Source: Phycisphaerales bacterium (lineage in GTDB: Bacteria; Planctomycetota; Phycisphaerae; Phycisphaerales; UBA1924). Taken from it: DNA of 64,000 nucleotides. The stretch is from contig JAJDDC010000070.1 in assembly GCA_029260515.1 (NCBI GenBank), positions 124,001 to 188,000 of the forward strand, written 5' to 3'. Below the pieces are notes generated by a model that saw nothing but the letters and a program-made list of their open reading frames with translations, did not search any database and was not told the origin of the DNA. This document shows positions 24,204 through 32,911 of this stretch, piece by piece. The translations under genes were made by a program, and so were the position numbers. Position 1 is the stretch's first letter. Every line of letters begins with the position of its first letter.

Positions 24204-26585
24204 TTATGGGTTGTATAAGGCGAGGAACAGCAGCACGTCCCCGATCGTGAACTCGGTGTCCGCGTCGAGGTCCGCCGACGGGTCGCCTATCGCGAAGGCG
24301 ACGAGGAAGGCGAGCACGTCCGAGTAGCCCGCGGCGCCGTCGCCGTCGAAGTCCGCGCCCGCGTCGAGCACGCGCACGATCGGGGCCGGCATCAGCGTCA
24401 CCGGGCCCTGCCCGTCGTCGGCCGTCACGACAAACTCGTCCACGCCCGACCCGGGCCCGATCTCGAGCACGATGTCGTACCGCCCCGCGCCGACCCGCTC
24501 GACGCCCAGGATAGTCGTCGCCCCGTCCGAGTCCATCGCGTGCGAGACGTGGATCGCCGAGGCGTCCAGGTCAACCCGGACGCGCCGCCAGTCGAACAGG
24601 TTGACGCGGACGCGAGCCGTCTCGCCCGTTGTCCCCTCGCCCGTCGCGATCAGCCCCGTCGGCACGCTCACGCTCGACTGGACCGCGTCGGGGCGACCGG
24701 TCAACACGCCACGCCACGCGTCGAACATGACGCGCATCTGCAGCACCGGGTCGGGGTCGGTCGCCTGCACGTTCGGGACATTGAACTCCATGTAGTACTC
24801 GCCAGCCGCACACCCGGGCTCGTCGAGGAACACACCACCGCCCAGGTTGTCGGCCTGCATCGCCCCGCCGATCGTGCTCGCCCCCACCAGCACGTCCCCG
24901 AGCCCGTCGCCCGAGAAGTCCGCGATCGCGGCGGCCCGCACGCCCGTCGCCACCGGGAACGACCCGCCCGCCGTGAACCCGCCCGCGCCGTCGCCCGTGT
25001 ACACCGCCAGCCCAGTCGCGCCTCCACGGAAGACGGCCATATCGATCGTCGCGTCGCCGTCCAGATTTCCGAGCACGACCCGCGAGGCCGACTGCCCCGG
25101 GGGCATCGGGTAATCGGTCCTTGTGAACGCGCCCCCGGTGTTCTTCAGCACCGTCACGGACTGACCGCTCTCGTTGGCCGTGACGAGCTCGTCGAGCCCG
25201 TCGCCGTCCAGGTCCACACCCGCAAGATCGACCGGCCCCGCACCCACGAAGAAGAACCCGCCGGGCACGAACGCGCCGGCGCCGTCCCCGATCAGCAGAC
25301 TGACCGAGCTGAGCCCGTCGTGCGCCATCGCCAGGTCCGTGCCGGGCTGCCCGTTGAACTCGCCGGCGACGATCGACGTCGGGCTCCCGAGCACGGGCGA
25401 GGCAGTCGAGACAGCGAACGTCCCGTCGCCCGCGCCGAGCATGATGCTCACGTCGCCCGAGGTCTGGTTCGCGACCGCGACGTCGAGCCCGCCCGCGCCG
25501 TCAAGGTCCGCCGCGACCAGGTCCCGCGGCCCGTCGCCCACACCGATCAGCACGCCGTCGTCGAACGCGCCCCCGCCCAGCCCGACGAGCAGCGACACCG
25601 CGTCCTCCGTCAGCGACGCGGCCATGAGGTCGGTCTCGCCGTCGCCCGTGAAATCGCCCGCGGCGACGCTCTGGAGGCTCCTGGCCCCCGCGTCCGCCTC
25701 GCCCGTGACCGCGAGCGACGTCATCGGCGCCCCGGGCATGGTCGCGTTCAGCAGGACCGAGACATTGGACGCAGGCGCCGTCGTCACGCACGCCGCGTCA
25801 ACGCGCCCGTCCTTGTCGAAGTCGTCGATCACCCAGGCCAGGGGCACACCCCGCGTGTTCATGATCGCGTTGCAGCCGTCCATGTCGCCCGCGCGTGCGA
25901 TGAGCATGTACCCCACGTGTGCGCTCTTGTCGAAGTCCCCGCCGTTGGGGGGCGAGCCGCACCCGTCGGCGCCCGGCCCGTTGCACGAGCACCGCCCGTC
26001 GCCGCCGTAGAGGAACGCCGCCTCCATTCCCGCCATCAGTTTCTCGGGCATGTCGCCCGGCGTCATGACGATCGCGTCCACCGCCGCCTGGACGACGGGC
26101 GCGCCCGTGAGCACGTTCCCCTGGACCGCGTACACCAGGTCGCCGACGCGCCCGGTCTGCCCGCCCGCCCACGACCCGGCCTGCGAGCCCGTGAACGTCG
26201 CACGCCCGCCGCGTGCGTCGATGATCCCGTACTGACGGCTCTGGTGGCTCGGATCGAACGCCTCGAGCTCCGCCACGATCTGCTGTGGGTCCACACCCGC
26301 GAGCAGCAGGTTCCGCATCAGCCCGCGGTTGCGCCCGGACTGGTCCACCGCAGACTGCGCCGTCGCACCCCCCACACCCGCGATGAGCACGGGTGTCTCT
26401 TGCTGCAGGTTGATCGAGGTCAGGCACGTCGCCGAGGCGACCGCGACCTCGCCTGTGCGAGTGTTGGCGATGAGGATCGACCACGTCGCGTCCGCGGGCG
26501 ACGCGGCGAGCCCGAGCCCGAGACCCGCGACCGCCGCGAGCTTCGACGCCCGCTCACCCGCCCGCCCGAGACGCCCGTCTCCCAT
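24204..26585 (-). CDS. DUF1028 (Ntn hydrolase-like) plus FG-GAP repeat secreted protein
   Basis: A 793-residue secreted fusion. The start at 26585 has AGGAGG seven bases upstream and a signal peptide ending near ASPADA. The mature N-terminus begins TWSILIANTRTGEVAVASAT, the start of a DUF1028 domain, which has an Ntn-hydrolase fold and here spans about residues 30-235. Nine or so FG-GAP repeats follow (VDLDGDGLDELVTANESG, VAADLDGAGGLDVAVANQ), then a beta domain and a C-terminal classical dockerin-like pair (ADFDGDGAAGYSDVLAFLVA, ADLDADTEFTIGDVLLFLAL). The end lacks the Gly-Cys-Pro of the GC-type tag. Substrate unknown. Confidence 0.8.
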   Translation of the reverse strand: MGDGRLGRAGERASKLAAVAGLGLGLAASPADATWSILIANTRTGEVAVASATCLTSINLQQETPVLIAGVGGATAQSAVDQSGRNRGLMRNLLLAGVDPQQIVAELEAFDPSHQSRQYGIIDARGGRATFTGSQAGSWAGGQTGRVGDLVYAVQGNVLTGAPVVQAAVDAIVMTPGDMPEKLMAGMEAAFLYGGDGRCSCNGPGADGCGSPPNGGDFDKSAHVGYMLIARAGDMDGCNAIMNTRGVPLAWVIDDFDKDGRVDAACVTTAPASNVSVLLNATMPGAPMTSLAVTGEADAGARSLQSVAAGDFTGDGETDLMAASLTEDAVSLLVGLGGGAFDDGVLIGVGDGPRDLVAADLDGAGGLDVAVANQTSGDVSIMLGAGDGTFAVSTASPVLGSPTSIVAGEFNGQPGTDLAMAHDGLSSVSLLIGDGAGAFVPGGFFFVGAGPVDLAGVDLDGDGLDELVTANESGQSVTVLKNTGGAFTRTDYPMPPGQSASRVVLGNLDGDATIDMAVFRGGATGLAVYTGDGAGGFTAGGSFPVATGVRAAAIADFSGDGLGDVLVGASTIGGAMQADNLGGGVFLDEPGCAAGEYYMEFNVPNVQATDPDPVLQMRVMFDAWRGVLTGRPDAVQSSVSVPTGLIATGEGTTGETARVRVNLFDWRRVRVDLDASAIHVSHAMDSDGATTILGVERVGAGRYDIVLEIGPGSGVDEFVVTADDGQGPVTLMPAPIVRVLDAGADFDGDGAAGYSDVLAFLVAFAIGDPSADLDADTEFTIGDVLLFLALYNP

Positions 26586-26662
26586 CACGGAACCTCCTGC
26601 CATCGCTCGTCCCAAACTACCCGCCGCACACGCGTTCGCCAAGGCATTCGGGCCGGGCGCAG

Positions 26663-26695
26663 AAAACGCCCCGCGCCGTATCCGGCGCGGGGCGT
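26663..26695 (-). terminator. Rho-independent terminator of the third subtilisin gene
   Basis: A 13-bp perfect stem (ACGCCCCGCGCCG with CGGCGCGGGGCGT), loop TATC, followed on the minus strand by four T. It is placed 43 bp after the protease stop codon. Confidence 0.88.
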
Positions 26696-26738
26696 GGAAG
26701 AACACACGAGAATTCACCCGTCGGCGCTACCGCCCTGC

Positions 26739-28928
26739 TTATGGGCAGCCGCCTCCGAAGAGCACCAGGAACGACGTCACGTCGGAGAAATCCCACTGCC
26801 CGAAGGGAGCGGCCAGGTCGGCCTCGGCGCCCATCGTGCTGAAGGCGACCAGGAACGCCGTCACGTCGGAGAAGTCCAGGCTGCCGAAGGGCTCGGCCAG
26901 GTCCGCGCCGTTGCACGGCTGGGGCCCGAAGTCCTCGCTGACCTTGCCGCGGATCACGAGGGCGTAGCCCTGCGTGCCCGAGTTCACGGCCGTCGCCTTG
27001 ATCCTGGCGGTGTACGTGCCGGTGCTCGTCGCGATCGTGTGGACCATCTCCACGTTGTTGCGGATGTCCGCCGAGCCGCCCGTCGAGCTCGAGCCGCCCG
27101 TGAACACGTTGCCCAGGTACGTCGTCGCGGGCGTGACCACCTCGAGGTCGAGGTTGTTGACGTACGCCGGGTTGGCGCCCAGCGCCCCGGGGGGGTCGTG
27201 CCAGACGAGGGTCACGCGGATCGCCGAGAGGTTCTCGCTCACCTCGAAGGGGATCTCGACCATGTCGCCCGTGGAGAGGGCGCCCGCGCCGCCGATGCGG
27301 ACGTCGCGGACAATAATCGTCTCGGCGCCCGGGTCATCGAAGACCAGGACCTCGTCGAACTTCACCCGACCCCAGCCCTCGCGGCTGCCCGGGTAGCCCG
27401 AGAGCCCCGTGACATCCTGGCCCGAGTTGAGCAGCATCGCCTTCATCAGGGGCCCCGAGGGCGTGAACCCGTCCTCCCCGCGGGAGGCGCCCGTCGGGTA
27501 GAACCCGTCCTCGAAGTACTGGCTCACCAGCGCCGCCGAGCCGGCGATGTGCGGGCAGGCCATCGACGTGCCGGTCAGTGCGGTCGTCGAGCAGCCGGAG
27601 CCGAACGCCGAGCGGATGCTGCAGCCCGGGGCCATGATCTCGGGCTTGCGTCGCCCGTCGTTGGTCGGGCCGGCGCCGCCCGTGCAGAAGTTCTGCTGGC
27701 TGCCCGAGTCCCCGCACGCGGCGACCGCGAGCAGGTTCTTCGCGTTCTCCGGGTTGCGGAGCGACGATCCGTTGGTCACCGCCAGACAGACCAGGTTGTC
27801 GTCGTTGTCGTAGCTGAAGCGGTCGATCCCGCGGGCCAGACCGTCGTAAGCGGTGGTCCCGTCGTTGCCCCAGCTGTTGGTGTGCACCGTCGCGCCCTGG
27901 CCGTAGTGGGTCGTGAGACGGTTGTACACGCCAGAATCAGTGAACGAGGGAATGGAGTGGAACACCATCCTGCCCATGTACGCCACGCCACGCGTGTCGG
28001 CGAACGAGCCGGCGTCACCGACCGACGTGCCCGAGACGTGCGCGCCGTGCGTGTCGCTGCCGGTGGACGTGTTGTACGCCTGGATCTTGCGGTGATTCGG
28101 GCCGAACGGATCGCCCTCGGGGTCGGAGAACGAGCAGTGGTTCGGGTTGAACCGCCCGTCCATCACGCCCACGATCTGGCCTTCGCCGCGGATCCCCTTG
28201 TCGTACACGGGGTAGAACCCGCTCGAGTTGCTCTGCACGATCCAGCGCGATGTGTTGTTGCGGACGGTCAGCTCCGGCGCGTCCTCGATCCAGCGCACGC
28301 CGTCTATCTGCGAGAGCGCCCCGCCCACGCCCCGCGGCGCCGTCAGGCGGACCAGACGCATGTCGCCCTCGAGCGAGTCGTGCACGATCTGCACGCCGTC
28401 GATCGCCGCGATCTGTGCCATCGTCCCGGCCCGGTCTGCGCCCGGGAACAGCCAGACGCTCAACGCCAGCTCGCCCCGCGCCTGGATCTCCAGGAGCTCG
28501 GCGTCGGACGCACGGACGATGAGCCCCAGCTCGGGCGAGACCTTCCACGCCGCACGGAACGCACCGGCCCAGCCGACGTACCCCAGCTCGGCGACCGCGC
28601 CCAGGTCGGCCCGCGACAGGTCCGCGACGTACGCGAAGTCGGGCATGTACTCGCCCAGCTGCACGCCCGCCGCCTCGATCTTCGCACGCCGCTCGGGCGT
28701 GATCGGGCCGTCGAGGGCGATCATGCCATGCCGCGGCGCCACGCCCGCGGCGCGCACGCCCACGAGCAGGTTGTCGGATTCGCCCAGCTCGAACGTCCCC
28801 ATCTCCAGCCGCAGTTGCGGGTGCGCCGAGGCCGACCCGGACACGTCCGAGGCCTCCGCCAGCCCGCACACGAGCGTCAGAGCCAGACACACACCACACG
28901 CCGTCGCGTTGCGCCGACCTTGAGACAT
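26739..28928 (-). CDS. Secreted subtilisin-like (S8) protease with GC-type dockerin
   Basis: A 729-residue secreted S8 protease, less similar to the other two. The start at 28928 has GAGAGGG upstream and a signal peptide (MSQGRRNATACGVCLALTLV). A 200-residue propeptide-like region follows. Catalytic Asp is in GVMDGRFNPNHCSF (near 255), His in SDTHGAHVSGTSVG (near 292), and Ser in LTGTSMACPHIAGSA (near 456). The Asp motif is atypical: MDGRF replaces the common DTGVD. A beta-sandwich of the P-domain kind (VTLVWHDPPGALGAN) follows, then the paired dockerin-like repeat ending GGGCP. Closed by a strong terminator. Confidence 0.9.
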   Translation of the reverse strand: MSQGRRNATACGVCLALTLVCGLAEASDVSGSASAHPQLRLEMGTFELGESDNLLVGVRAAGVAPRHGMIALDGPITPERRAKIEAAGVQLGEYMPDFAYVADLSRADLGAVAELGYVGWAGAFRAAWKVSPELGLIVRASDAELLEIQARGELALSVWLFPGADRAGTMAQIAAIDGVQIVHDSLEGDMRLVRLTAPRGVGGALSQIDGVRWIEDAPELTVRNNTSRWIVQSNSSGFYPVYDKGIRGEGQIVGVMDGRFNPNHCSFSDPEGDPFGPNHRKIQAYNTSTGSDTHGAHVSGTSVGDAGSFADTRGVAYMGRMVFHSIPSFTDSGVYNRLTTHYGQGATVHTNSWGNDGTTAYDGLARGIDRFSYDNDDNLVCLAVTNGSSLRNPENAKNLLAVAACGDSGSQQNFCTGGAGPTNDGRRKPEIMAPGCSIRSAFGSGCSTTALTGTSMACPHIAGSAALVSQYFEDGFYPTGASRGEDGFTPSGPLMKAMLLNSGQDVTGLSGYPGSREGWGRVKFDEVLVFDDPGAETIIVRDVRIGGAGALSTGDMVEIPFEVSENLSAIRVTLVWHDPPGALGANPAYVNNLDLEVVTPATTYLGNVFTGGSSSTGGSADIRNNVEMVHTIATSTGTYTARIKATAVNSGTQGYALVIRGKVSEDFGPQPCNGADLAEPFGSLDFSDVTAFLVAFSTMGAEADLAAPFGQWDFSDVTSFLVLFGGGCP

Positions 28929-29158
28929 CACAAGCCCTCTCAATTGGTTGCTCCCGAGCAGCCGCCCGGGCACACAAGTTTCGCTGCTCTCGACCCTGGT
29001 CGGCCCGAACGCCGACCACCGGGCGAACGCCCAGCGTCCACCCTATTCGATGGCTCACCCCAGTTGTGTCCCAAAAACCGCGATATGACCACCGGAATTC
29101 GCCCGCACCCGATCGGATTCCGTTCGGACCGCCCGGGACCGGCAATCGCCAGGACCGA

Positions 29159-29584
29159 TCATCCCCCGCCCCGCCCGCCCAGCCGCTCCATCGTCCGCGT
29201 AAACGCACCGATCGTCTGGGCGGAGACGTGGTGCTCGATGCCCTCGGCATCGATCTCCGCCTGCCGCGCCCCAACCCCGATCGCCCGCAGGAACCCCACC
29301 ACCACCTCGTGTCGGCGTCGCGCCGCCTCCGCCATCCGCCGCCCCTTGGGCGTCAACGCCAGCGGGCGGTGCGACTCGAACTCCACGAGCCCCTCGTCGT
29401 GCAGACGACGCATGATGCGGCTGACGGTGACATGGCTGACGCCCATCATCCGCGCAAGGTCGCGGTTGCGCGCCTCGCCGCGCTCGCCGATCAACTCGGC
29501 GATCGCCTCGACGTAGTCCTCGGCCGTCTCGTCGCGGTGCGCCGCCCGCGTCCGCTCGAACCGCTCGCTGCGCGTCTCGCCCAT
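29159..29584 (-). CDS. mntR: MntR/DtxR-family metal-dependent regulator
   Basis: A 141-residue DtxR-family regulator of the MntR type, which represses manganese uptake genes when Mn is bound. The winged helix spans about residues 20-75 (TAEDYVEAIAELIGERGEAR, then DLARMMGVSHVTVSRIMRRL). The dimerisation and metal-binding half contains RRHEVVVGFLRAIGV and AEGIEHHVSAQT, which carries the family's conserved Glu and His ligands. A Mn transporter gene is not in the window. The ATG at 29584 was chosen over an upstream one because the dyad and promoter-like sequence occupy the DNA before it. An 8-bp perfect dyad lies over the expected transcription start and is a candidate autoregulatory site. Confidence 0.85.
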   Translation of the reverse strand: MGETRSERFERTRAAHRDETAEDYVEAIAELIGERGEARNRDLARMMGVSHVTVSRIMRRLHDEGLVEFESHRPLALTPKGRRMAEAARRRHEVVVGFLRAIGVGARQAEIDAEGIEHHVSAQTIGAFTRTMERLGGRGGG

Positions 29585-29593
29585 CGCCGCCCT

Positions 29594-29619
29594 CCGTCCG
29601 TACACGGACGGACATTGTA
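29594..29619 (-). promoter_or_regulatory. Candidate mntR promoter and operator
   Basis: CCGTCCGT (29594-29601) and ACGGACGG (29604-29611) form a perfect 8-bp dyad separated by AC. Next to it on the minus strand is TACAAT (29619-29614), a good -10. The dyad would cover the transcription start about 23 bp before the mntR ATG. No good -35 is visible. Confidence 0.5.
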
Positions 29620-29644
29620 CGCACCGGGACCGCCGGACCGTCGC

Positions 29645-29944
29645 CTACCCACCCGACAGCGCGCGCGCCGCGTCCTCGACGCCCACGCCGACGGCTCGCA
29701 CCGTCTTCTCCGGGCTCGACGCGCCCGCGACCACGCCAACCGCCGCGGCGCGCACGCCCAGCGCCCCCGCGATCAGTCGGCACACCGCCTTGTTCGCCCT
29801 GCCCCCCTCGGGCGGCGCGCTCACGCGCACCTTCAACCGCCCGCCGCCCGGCATGTCGAGCACGCCCGCGATCGCGTCGCGCCGCGCCCCGGGCACGACC
29901 TTCAGGTCGATGAGCACCCCGCCCTGTCCGTCGTCGCGGATCAC
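29645..29944 (-). CDS. DUF167 (YggU-family) protein
   Basis: A 99-residue protein of the DUF167/YggU family. The hallmark [10 protein letters not shown] near residue 18 and the second motif [20 protein letters not shown] (about 43-62) are both present, as is the closing SSPEKTVRA. Length matches the family (about 95-100). It begins with GTG. The function of the family is unknown, and it has no membrane or signal segment. It lies 18 bp after the CRTAC1-type gene and 60 bp before mntR on the same strand. Confidence 0.85.
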   Translation of the reverse strand: MIRDDGQGGVLIDLKVVPGARRDAIAGVLDMPGGGRLKVRVSAPPEGGRANKAVCRLIAGALGVRAAAVGVVAGASSPEKTVRAVGVGVEDAARALSGG

Positions 29945-29962
29945 GTGGCCGAGCCTACGCGC

Positions 29963-31750
29963 TCACCCGCACGCACGCCCACGCTCGAAATCCGTCAGCA
30001 GCCGCAGCACGTCGCCGATGTCCAGCGTGCCCGAACCGTCCAGGTCCGCGCCCGCGTCGCCCTCGCCGAAGCGGACGAGGAACTCGAACACGTCCAGGAA
30101 ATCGATCCGTCCGTTGTGATCCAGGTCGGCCGCGTGATACGCGACGACGTCAATCTCTCCCGGCGCGACGCCCGCGAGCAGTGTCGTCGAGCCGTCGGCC
30201 CAGGCTATCTCGACCTCGTCGGCGACCGACGCCCCCCCGAGCCCGACGTGCACACGCAGGTCCGACTGGCTCTGGTACGACCCGCCCCCGTCCACCACGC
30301 GGAGCATCTCACGCCCGCCGGCGCGGACGACGACCCGCGTCCCGAATCCCATCGGCGCCAGGCAGGGATTGGTCCTTGTCACGAGCCGAACCGAGAGCGA
30401 GCCCGCGCCCGGGCCTTGCAGGTCGTTGCGGTACAGGCGCAGGCGACCGCCGTTGTCCACCATCGCCATGTCCAGGTCGCCGTCGCGGTCATAATCAAGC
30501 GTTACGAGCCCGCGTCCCTGGCCCACGAACCCGAACCCGGTCGCCGCGGCGACCTCGTCAAAGGCCAGGCCACCGCCCAGCTCCGACCGGTTCAGGTACA
30601 GGTCCGCGGGCCTCGCGGGGTAGTTGGTCCACCCGCCTGTCGCGGCGATGTCCAGATCCCCGTCGTTGTCCACGTCCGCCATGACCGCGCCCCAGCCCCA
30701 GCCCACGTCGAGCACGCCCGTCGCGCGGGCCATCTCGGTGAACGAGACCTGGGCGCCCCCGTCGTTGACATACAGCGTGTTGCCGCACGTGTCCGAGGGC
30801 GGCGGGTAATAGATGTTGGTCATGAACCAGTCGAGGTCGCCGTCGCCATCGACGTCCCCGACCGCGGCCCCCATGCCGTTGCAATCAAACACGACCCCCG
30901 CCTCGAGCGTCCGGTCTGTGAAGGTGACGGCGCCGAGTGAATCTCGCCCGTTGTTGTGAAAGTACCGGCTCGTCCCGAAGTCATTGGTGAGCAGCAGTTC
31001 CGGGTACCGGTCGCCCGTCAGGTCAACAAGCCTGGGCGTGAACCCGCGGAGCGTGCCCGTCGCCAGGCCCGCCTGCCCGGTCGCGTCCACGAACACCGGC
31101 ACGCCGTCCTCGCCCACGCCGTCGTTGCGGAACAGGCGGTTGCCCCCGCTCCCGCTGATCCAGGCGGACACGAACAGGTCCAGGTCGCCGTCGAGGTCGT
31201 AGTCCCCGAAGCACGCGCCGGTGCCGTCGATGGCCGTCGCGACACGGCTCACCCCCGCCGGCGTGCCCACCTCGCGGAACGAGCACAGACCCTCGGCGTC
31301 GGGCCCGTTGTTCAGATACAGGCGGCTGGCGAAGGCGCTGAGCCCGCCCCCGTCCCCGCCCAACCCGCCGTACGACACGACAAACAGATCGGGGTACCCG
31401 TCCCGGTCCACGTCGCCGACAGCACACCCCGCCCCGCGGTGCGCGGCGTCCACGCCCCACGCCGACGCCTCATCAAGAAAGGTCCCGTCGTGCTGGTTGA
31501 TGAGCAGGCGATCGGGCGCCAGCCCGCCGCCGGGCGCGAACAGGTCGGGCCAGCCGTCTGCGTTGAAGTCCGCCACCGCGATACCGCCCGACATCTCGCC
31601 CAGGATCGAGGGCGATCCCGGCGCGGGCAGGTACAGCGCGTCCGCCACGGCCTGGGCGCCGACCTCGGTGAACGAGAGCGTTTGCGCAACCGCCGCCGGG
31701 GGCGCCGCCCCGATCAGACCGAGCCAGAGCCCGCCCCGCGTCAATCGCAT
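29963..31750 (-). CDS. CRTAC1-type FG-GAP protein with ASPIC/UnbV domain and dockerin
   Basis: A 595-residue secreted protein. A signal peptide (MRLTRGGLWLGLIGAAPPAA) is followed by six or seven FG-GAP/VCBS repeats (IAVADFNADGWPDLFAPGGG, VGDVDRDGYPDLFVVSYG, ADVDNDGDLDIAATGG). An ASPIC/UnbV domain follows at about residues 455-540 (SLSVRLVTRTNPCLAPMGFG, then GGSYQSQSDLRVHVGLG). This is the CRTAC1 layout. The tail is a two-repeat dockerin (ADLDHNGRIDFLDVFEFLVR, ADLDGSGTLDIGDVLRLLTD). Each loop keeps the Asp/Asn calcium ligands, unlike the GC-type tag. It ends in ACG, not GCP. Confidence 0.88.
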   Translation of the reverse strand: MRLTRGGLWLGLIGAAPPAAVAQTLSFTEVGAQAVADALYLPAPGSPSILGEMSGGIAVADFNADGWPDLFAPGGGLAPDRLLINQHDGTFLDEASAWGVDAAHRGAGCAVGDVDRDGYPDLFVVSYGGLGGDGGGLSAFASRLYLNNGPDAEGLCSFREVGTPAGVSRVATAIDGTGACFGDYDLDGDLDLFVSAWISGSGGNRLFRNDGVGEDGVPVFVDATGQAGLATGTLRGFTPRLVDLTGDRYPELLLTNDFGTSRYFHNNGRDSLGAVTFTDRTLEAGVVFDCNGMGAAVGDVDGDGDLDWFMTNIYYPPPSDTCGNTLYVNDGGAQVSFTEMARATGVLDVGWGWGAVMADVDNDGDLDIAATGGWTNYPARPADLYLNRSELGGGLAFDEVAAATGFGFVGQGRGLVTLDYDRDGDLDMAMVDNGGRLRLYRNDLQGPGAGSLSVRLVTRTNPCLAPMGFGTRVVVRAGGREMLRVVDGGGSYQSQSDLRVHVGLGGASVADEVEIAWADGSTTLLAGVAPGEIDVVAYHAADLDHNGRIDFLDVFEFLVRFGEGDAGADLDGSGTLDIGDVLRLLTDFERGRACG

Positions 31751-31781
31751 CCCCCCGGGGTACCAGCCTTGGATCGGGCGA

Positions 31782-32786
31782 TCAAGCGTCCGCCGAACTT
31801 GAGGCCGCGCCACCCCCGGTCCGGGCGCCCCTCGCCGACTTGCGCCGCGGCCCGTGGATCGCCGTCGAGTCCCCCCGCATGGCTTCCAGATCGCGGATCG
31901 GCCCGAGCGTGATCCGCTCGCACGCGTGCGTCGCGTTCGCCTTCGAATACTCGCACCCGATAAACCGCCGCCCGAGCGCGTGGGCCACGACCCCGGTCGT
32001 CCCCGAGCCCAGGAACGGATCGAGCACCACATCGCCCGGGTTGGAGCTGCACGAGATCACACGGTCGAGGTAGACCTCGGGCAGCTGGTTGTCGTGCCCG
32101 TGCCGGCGTTCCTTGTTGTTGCCCTGCACGCGTCCCCAGTACCTGCCGTACCAGACGTCCATGGGCACGCGCAGCCCCGCGGGCATCCCGTCACGCTTGT
32201 CCTCGGTCCGCGCGTCGAAGTAGATCGACCGACGGTCGGAGATCTCCAGCACCGGGTCGGGATTCCACGTCTTGAGCGCCGGGTCCTTGCAGAAGTACAG
32301 AGCGTGGAGCTTGGAGTTGATGAACTTGCCCCGCGTGTTCTGCCCGAAGCGGTAGTGCCAGACGCACCAGTTCACCATCGTCAGCCCGCGAGCCTTGAGA
32401 TGCACGACGATCTCGGCCGCCCACGTGTCCGGGATGTTCACCCACAGCGACCCGCTGGGCTTGATCGCCCCGATGCACAGGTCGAGCCACGCGTGCGTGA
32501 ACGCGAGGTACTCCGAAGCCGACATCGACTTGTCGTCCCAGGTCTGGCCCGTCTGGTGCCGGTCGTAGTCGCGCGCCCAGTTGAAGGGCGGGTCGGCGAA
32601 GACGAGATCAACCTGACCCTTCTTGACCTCGGGGATCGTGGGCAGGATGTCCCGGCAATCGCCCAGGTACACCCGCGCCTCGGCCTTGCCCCGGGGCTTG
32701 TGCACCCAGGGCGACGACTTCGTCGGCCCCCTGGCGGCGCGCGCCGATGCCGACTTCTTCTTCGCTGGTGTCTTCGTTGGAGCCAT
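31782..32786 (-). CDS. Site-specific DNA methyltransferase (beta class)
   Basis: A 334-residue DNA methyltransferase. The catalytic motif IV DPPFNW (residues 65-70) comes before the SAM-binding motif I DPFLGSGTTG (near 262), the order of the beta class. DPPF points to N6-adenine or N4-cytosine methylation rather than C5-cytosine. The N-terminus (MAPTKTPAKKKSASARAARG) is basic and probably disordered, and the C-terminus is basic again. No restriction endonuclease gene is next to it, so it looks like a solitary methyltransferase that marks DNA for regulation or repair rather than a restriction-modification pair. It lies 31 bp upstream of the CRTAC1 gene. Confidence 0.88.
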   Translation of the reverse strand: MAPTKTPAKKKSASARAARGPTKSSPWVHKPRGKAEARVYLGDCRDILPTIPEVKKGQVDLVFADPPFNWARDYDRHQTGQTWDDKSMSASEYLAFTHAWLDLCIGAIKPSGSLWVNIPDTWAAEIVVHLKARGLTMVNWCVWHYRFGQNTRGKFINSKLHALYFCKDPALKTWNPDPVLEISDRRSIYFDARTEDKRDGMPAGLRVPMDVWYGRYWGRVQGNNKERRHGHDNQLPEVYLDRVISCSSNPGDVVLDPFLGSGTTGVVAHALGRRFIGCEYSKANATHACERITLGPIRDLEAMRGDSTAIHGPRRKSARGARTGGGAASSSADA

Positions 32787-32911
32787 GGGCAGGGCACAGA
32801 ATAGCGCCCCGCGCACGCCAGCGCCAGACCCACAACCAGCCCCGAGCGTGAGCGACGGGTCCGTCATGGCTGCGGACGCCGATCGGACCCGTCGCACACG
32901 CTCCGGGCTCA

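Noticed and set aside
24540..29516. Open frame of about 1650 codons on the plus strand
   Set aside because: It is antisense to the DUF1028, S8 protease and mntR genes. Arg/His-rich composition shows it is a shadow.
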